Origin: a virus
Direction: 5' to 3' (one strand)
Length of the DNA stretch: 64,000 bases
IMG/VR virus record: IMGVR_UViG_3300027973_000053
Span: 1 to 64,000 of that record
How positions within the stretch are numbered: position 1 is the first letter of the stretch; each line of letters starts with the position of its first letter. Of this stretch, positions 62,841-64,000 are shown piece after piece. The notes under the pieces were generated by a model. The model saw nothing but the letters and a program-made list of their open reading frames with translations, did no database searches and was not told the origin of the DNA. A program made the translations under genes and the position numbers.

Positions 62841-63389
62841 ATGGCAAATTCAACTTTTATAAGGAAGAAAAAAATATGTATTTCATGTTCTGTTCCCAGT
62901 TATATTTTTTCTAAGGGAAGGTGTAAGAGTTGCGCAACAATAGAAGACACTCAAAAAAGAATTTACAAGGTAAAAGATGCAGATGAATTGGAAAGTATGC
63001 AGAACCTAATAGAAGATTTAGATTATGTTTTCTCGCAATACATAAGGATTAAATACGCAAATAAAGACGGTATTGTTAGATGTTTTACTTCGGGAAAAGA
63101 TTTTCATTGGCAACAAATACAATGCGGTCATTTTATATCAAGAAAGAATTTATCTACTCGGTGGTTAGAAGCTAATTGCAGACCACAATCGGAACACGAC
63201 AACTGCTTATTAAGTGGTAATTTAGAAGTGTTTGAAAAGAACTTAGAAGAAGAAAAGAAAGGTAGTGCAGAGTATTTAAGAGAACTATCAAGAGAAATAA
63301 ATAAACCTACTATAAGTGAGCTTAAAGAATTGATTATTGAATATAGGTCAAAACTAAATCAAGCAAAAAAGAAGTTTTTGCAGGGATAA
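62841..63389 (+). CDS. ninG: NinG-like recombination nuclease
   Basis: NinG (Rap) cuts branched DNA such as Holliday junctions in lambda recombination. The 182-residue protein has an N-terminal zinc-finger-like pair (CISCSVPS, RCKSCATI), a helical middle, the diagnostic CGHFISRKNLSTRWLEANCR and PQSEHDN, which carries the nuclease His/Asn residues, and a basic helical C-terminus (ISELKELIIEYRSKLNQAKK). It is the first plus-strand gene after the divergent HTH gene. With RusA it gives this phage two branch-cutting nucleases. Confidence 0.85.
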   Translation: MANSTFIRKKKICISCSVPSYIFSKGRCKSCATIEDTQKRIYKVKDADELESMQNLIEDLDYVFSQYIRIKYANKDGIVRCFTSGKDFHWQQIQCGHFISRKNLSTRWLEANCRPQSEHDNCLLSGNLEVFEKNLEEEKKGSAEYLRELSREINKPTISELKELIIEYRSKLNQAKKKFLQG

Positions 63390-63420
63390 TCACCAAAAAG
63401 TAGGACTAAAAAACAAATAT

Positions 63421-63690
63421 ATGATATTACAATTAAACCCAACAATTGATGTGTTAACCATAAAAGGAAATGCCGAAGCTATAATGATTATAGATTATGG
63501 CATAAATGTAAATTCTGTATGGGTATGTAGAATGAAAGGTGGGAAAGTGCTGCATTTTTATAGCGATTATATTAGAATTTACGATAATCCTATGAATGGA
63601 AATGGATGGGATGTTGTACCAGATTTTCCGGAATCAAAAGAAGAAGATGAATTACATACCCAAATGGCTTCTACTTTAAATCCTCATTAA
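63421..63690 (+). CDS. Hypothetical protein
   Basis: An 89-residue protein. IMIIDYGINVNSVWVCRMKG and an NDPMNGNGWDVVPDF-like end resemble a small beta protein of the IDYGxxxxxxWVC type seen in many phages, of unknown role. No catalytic motif. Plus strand, 31 bases after NinG. Confidence 0.6.
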   Translation: MILQLNPTIDVLTIKGNAEAIMIIDYGINVNSVWVCRMKGGKVLHFYSDYIRIYDNPMNGNGWDVVPDFPESKEEDELHTQMASTLNPH

Positions 63691-63719
63691 ACATTTTATT
63701 AACCCTCAAACAATAAAAA

Positions 63720-63911
63720 ATGGCAAAGAGAGAAAACACACTTGGTAGCAAAATTGAAAAATTGGAATTAGATGAAAGCATTTCAGTTGACAACAGCTAC
63801 ATGACTACAATGGTAACTATTTCTCGGTTGAAAAAAGACTTCAACCATTGCAACAAAAAATTTAAAGTAAAAGAAACCCAAGAAGGTGTAATTGTTACAA
63901 GAGTAAAATAA
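63720..63911 (+). CDS. Small basic hypothetical protein
   Basis: A 63-residue basic protein (MAKRENTLGSKIEKLELDES, then TISRLKKDFNHCNKKFKVKE) that I do not recognise. Basic helices at the end could bind nucleic acid. It is 29 bases after the previous stop and 11 bases before the next start. Confidence 0.55.
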   Translation: MAKRENTLGSKIEKLELDESISVDNSYMTTMVTISRLKKDFNHCNKKFKVKETQEGVIVTRVK

Positions 63912-63922
63912 TTTTAATTTTA

Positions 63923-64000
63923 TGAAAGAATATTTAGAAAGTGTTAAGTTAAGTAAAGACCCATTCAATCAGCCACAACTACCCGAATGGATTAAAACAA
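63923..64000 (+). CDS. Partial ORF at the window edge
   Basis: An open frame starting MKEYLESVKLSKDPFNQPQL and running to the end of the window without a stop. Only 26 residues are visible, so no identification is possible. Spacing to the preceding gene fits an operon. Confidence 0.5.

Noticed and set aside
1-64000. Integrase, excisionase or attachment sites.
   Set aside because: No recombinase was recognised and no tRNA-end duplication was found; the odd tRNA has no matching direct repeat that I could see.

Overview
The window is AT-rich, densely coded bacteriophage DNA whose host is most likely a member of the Bacteroidota. Six plus-strand promoters have a TTTG box, 19-20 bases, then TAnnTTTA, which is the Bacteroidota sigma-factor pattern rather than TTGACA/TATAAT. 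The primase has a BT4734/VirE_N-type amino-terminal domain, another Bacteroidota hallmark. The order terminase - portal - small head protein - scaffold - capsid - connector proteins - stabilisation protein resembles crAss-like and related podovirus-type phages; no sheath or tape measure was recognised. No integrase, CRISPR array, insertion sequence, DNA polymerase or RNA polymerase was recognised, so the phage looks lytic and at least part of its replication machinery is host-supplied or outside the window.

Layout. (1) 1-2.8 kb, mainly minus strand: RusA resolvase, a hidden ribbon-helix-helix gene, a structurally odd tRNA, GNAT acetyltransferase, metallophosphoesterase. (2) 2.5-3.6 kb: a regulatory or origin-like region with perfect palindromes, tandem TATACGAT repeats, a consensus DnaA box and a G-run tract; transcription diverges here. 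(3) 3.6-11.5 kb, plus strand: about 24 small early genes, the first few each with its own promoter and some with a terminator. Most are unknown; recognisable ones are a RadC-like JAMM protein, a DNA/RNA ligase-like nucleotidyltransferase, a stand-alone DnaA domain IV, and several signal-peptide or one-helix membrane proteins. (4) 11.4-18.4 kb, minus strand: two glycosyltransferase-like proteins, a fibre-like protein and the lysis cassette (amidase, holin-like, spanin-like overlapping pair). (5) 18.7-52 kb, minus strand: virion genes, including a trimeric-type tail fibre, a true ferritin, a 2,430-residue polyvalent protein with a ParB-like segment, an HExxH metallopeptidase, Thr/Ser-linker tail proteins, connectors, GroES, capsid protein (followed by a homing endonuclease), scaffold, portal and large terminase. 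(6) 51.6-58.1 kb, minus strand: a glycan/small-molecule cassette of three glycosyltransferase-like proteins, two SAM methyltransferases and a PP-loop ATPase. (7) 58.1-62.7 kb, minus strand: SSB, a wrecked cytosine-5 methyltransferase, primase-helicase, replisome organiser and an HTH regulator. (8) 62.8 kb to the end, plus strand: NinG-like recombination nuclease and small genes; the last is cut by the window edge.

How they fit. Early plus-strand genes and the two replication clusters (DnaA-IV, DUF1376, primase-helicase, SSB, RusA, NinG, ligase) would start and process replication. The minus-strand late block builds the particle and lyses the cell. The sugar-modifying genes sit beside and within the virion block, and two tail proteins carry long Thr/Ser linkers that could be glycan acceptors; that link is an inference. 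Small genes absent from simple long-ORF scans were added by reading the sequence directly, several supported by ATGA start-stop overlaps with neighbours.
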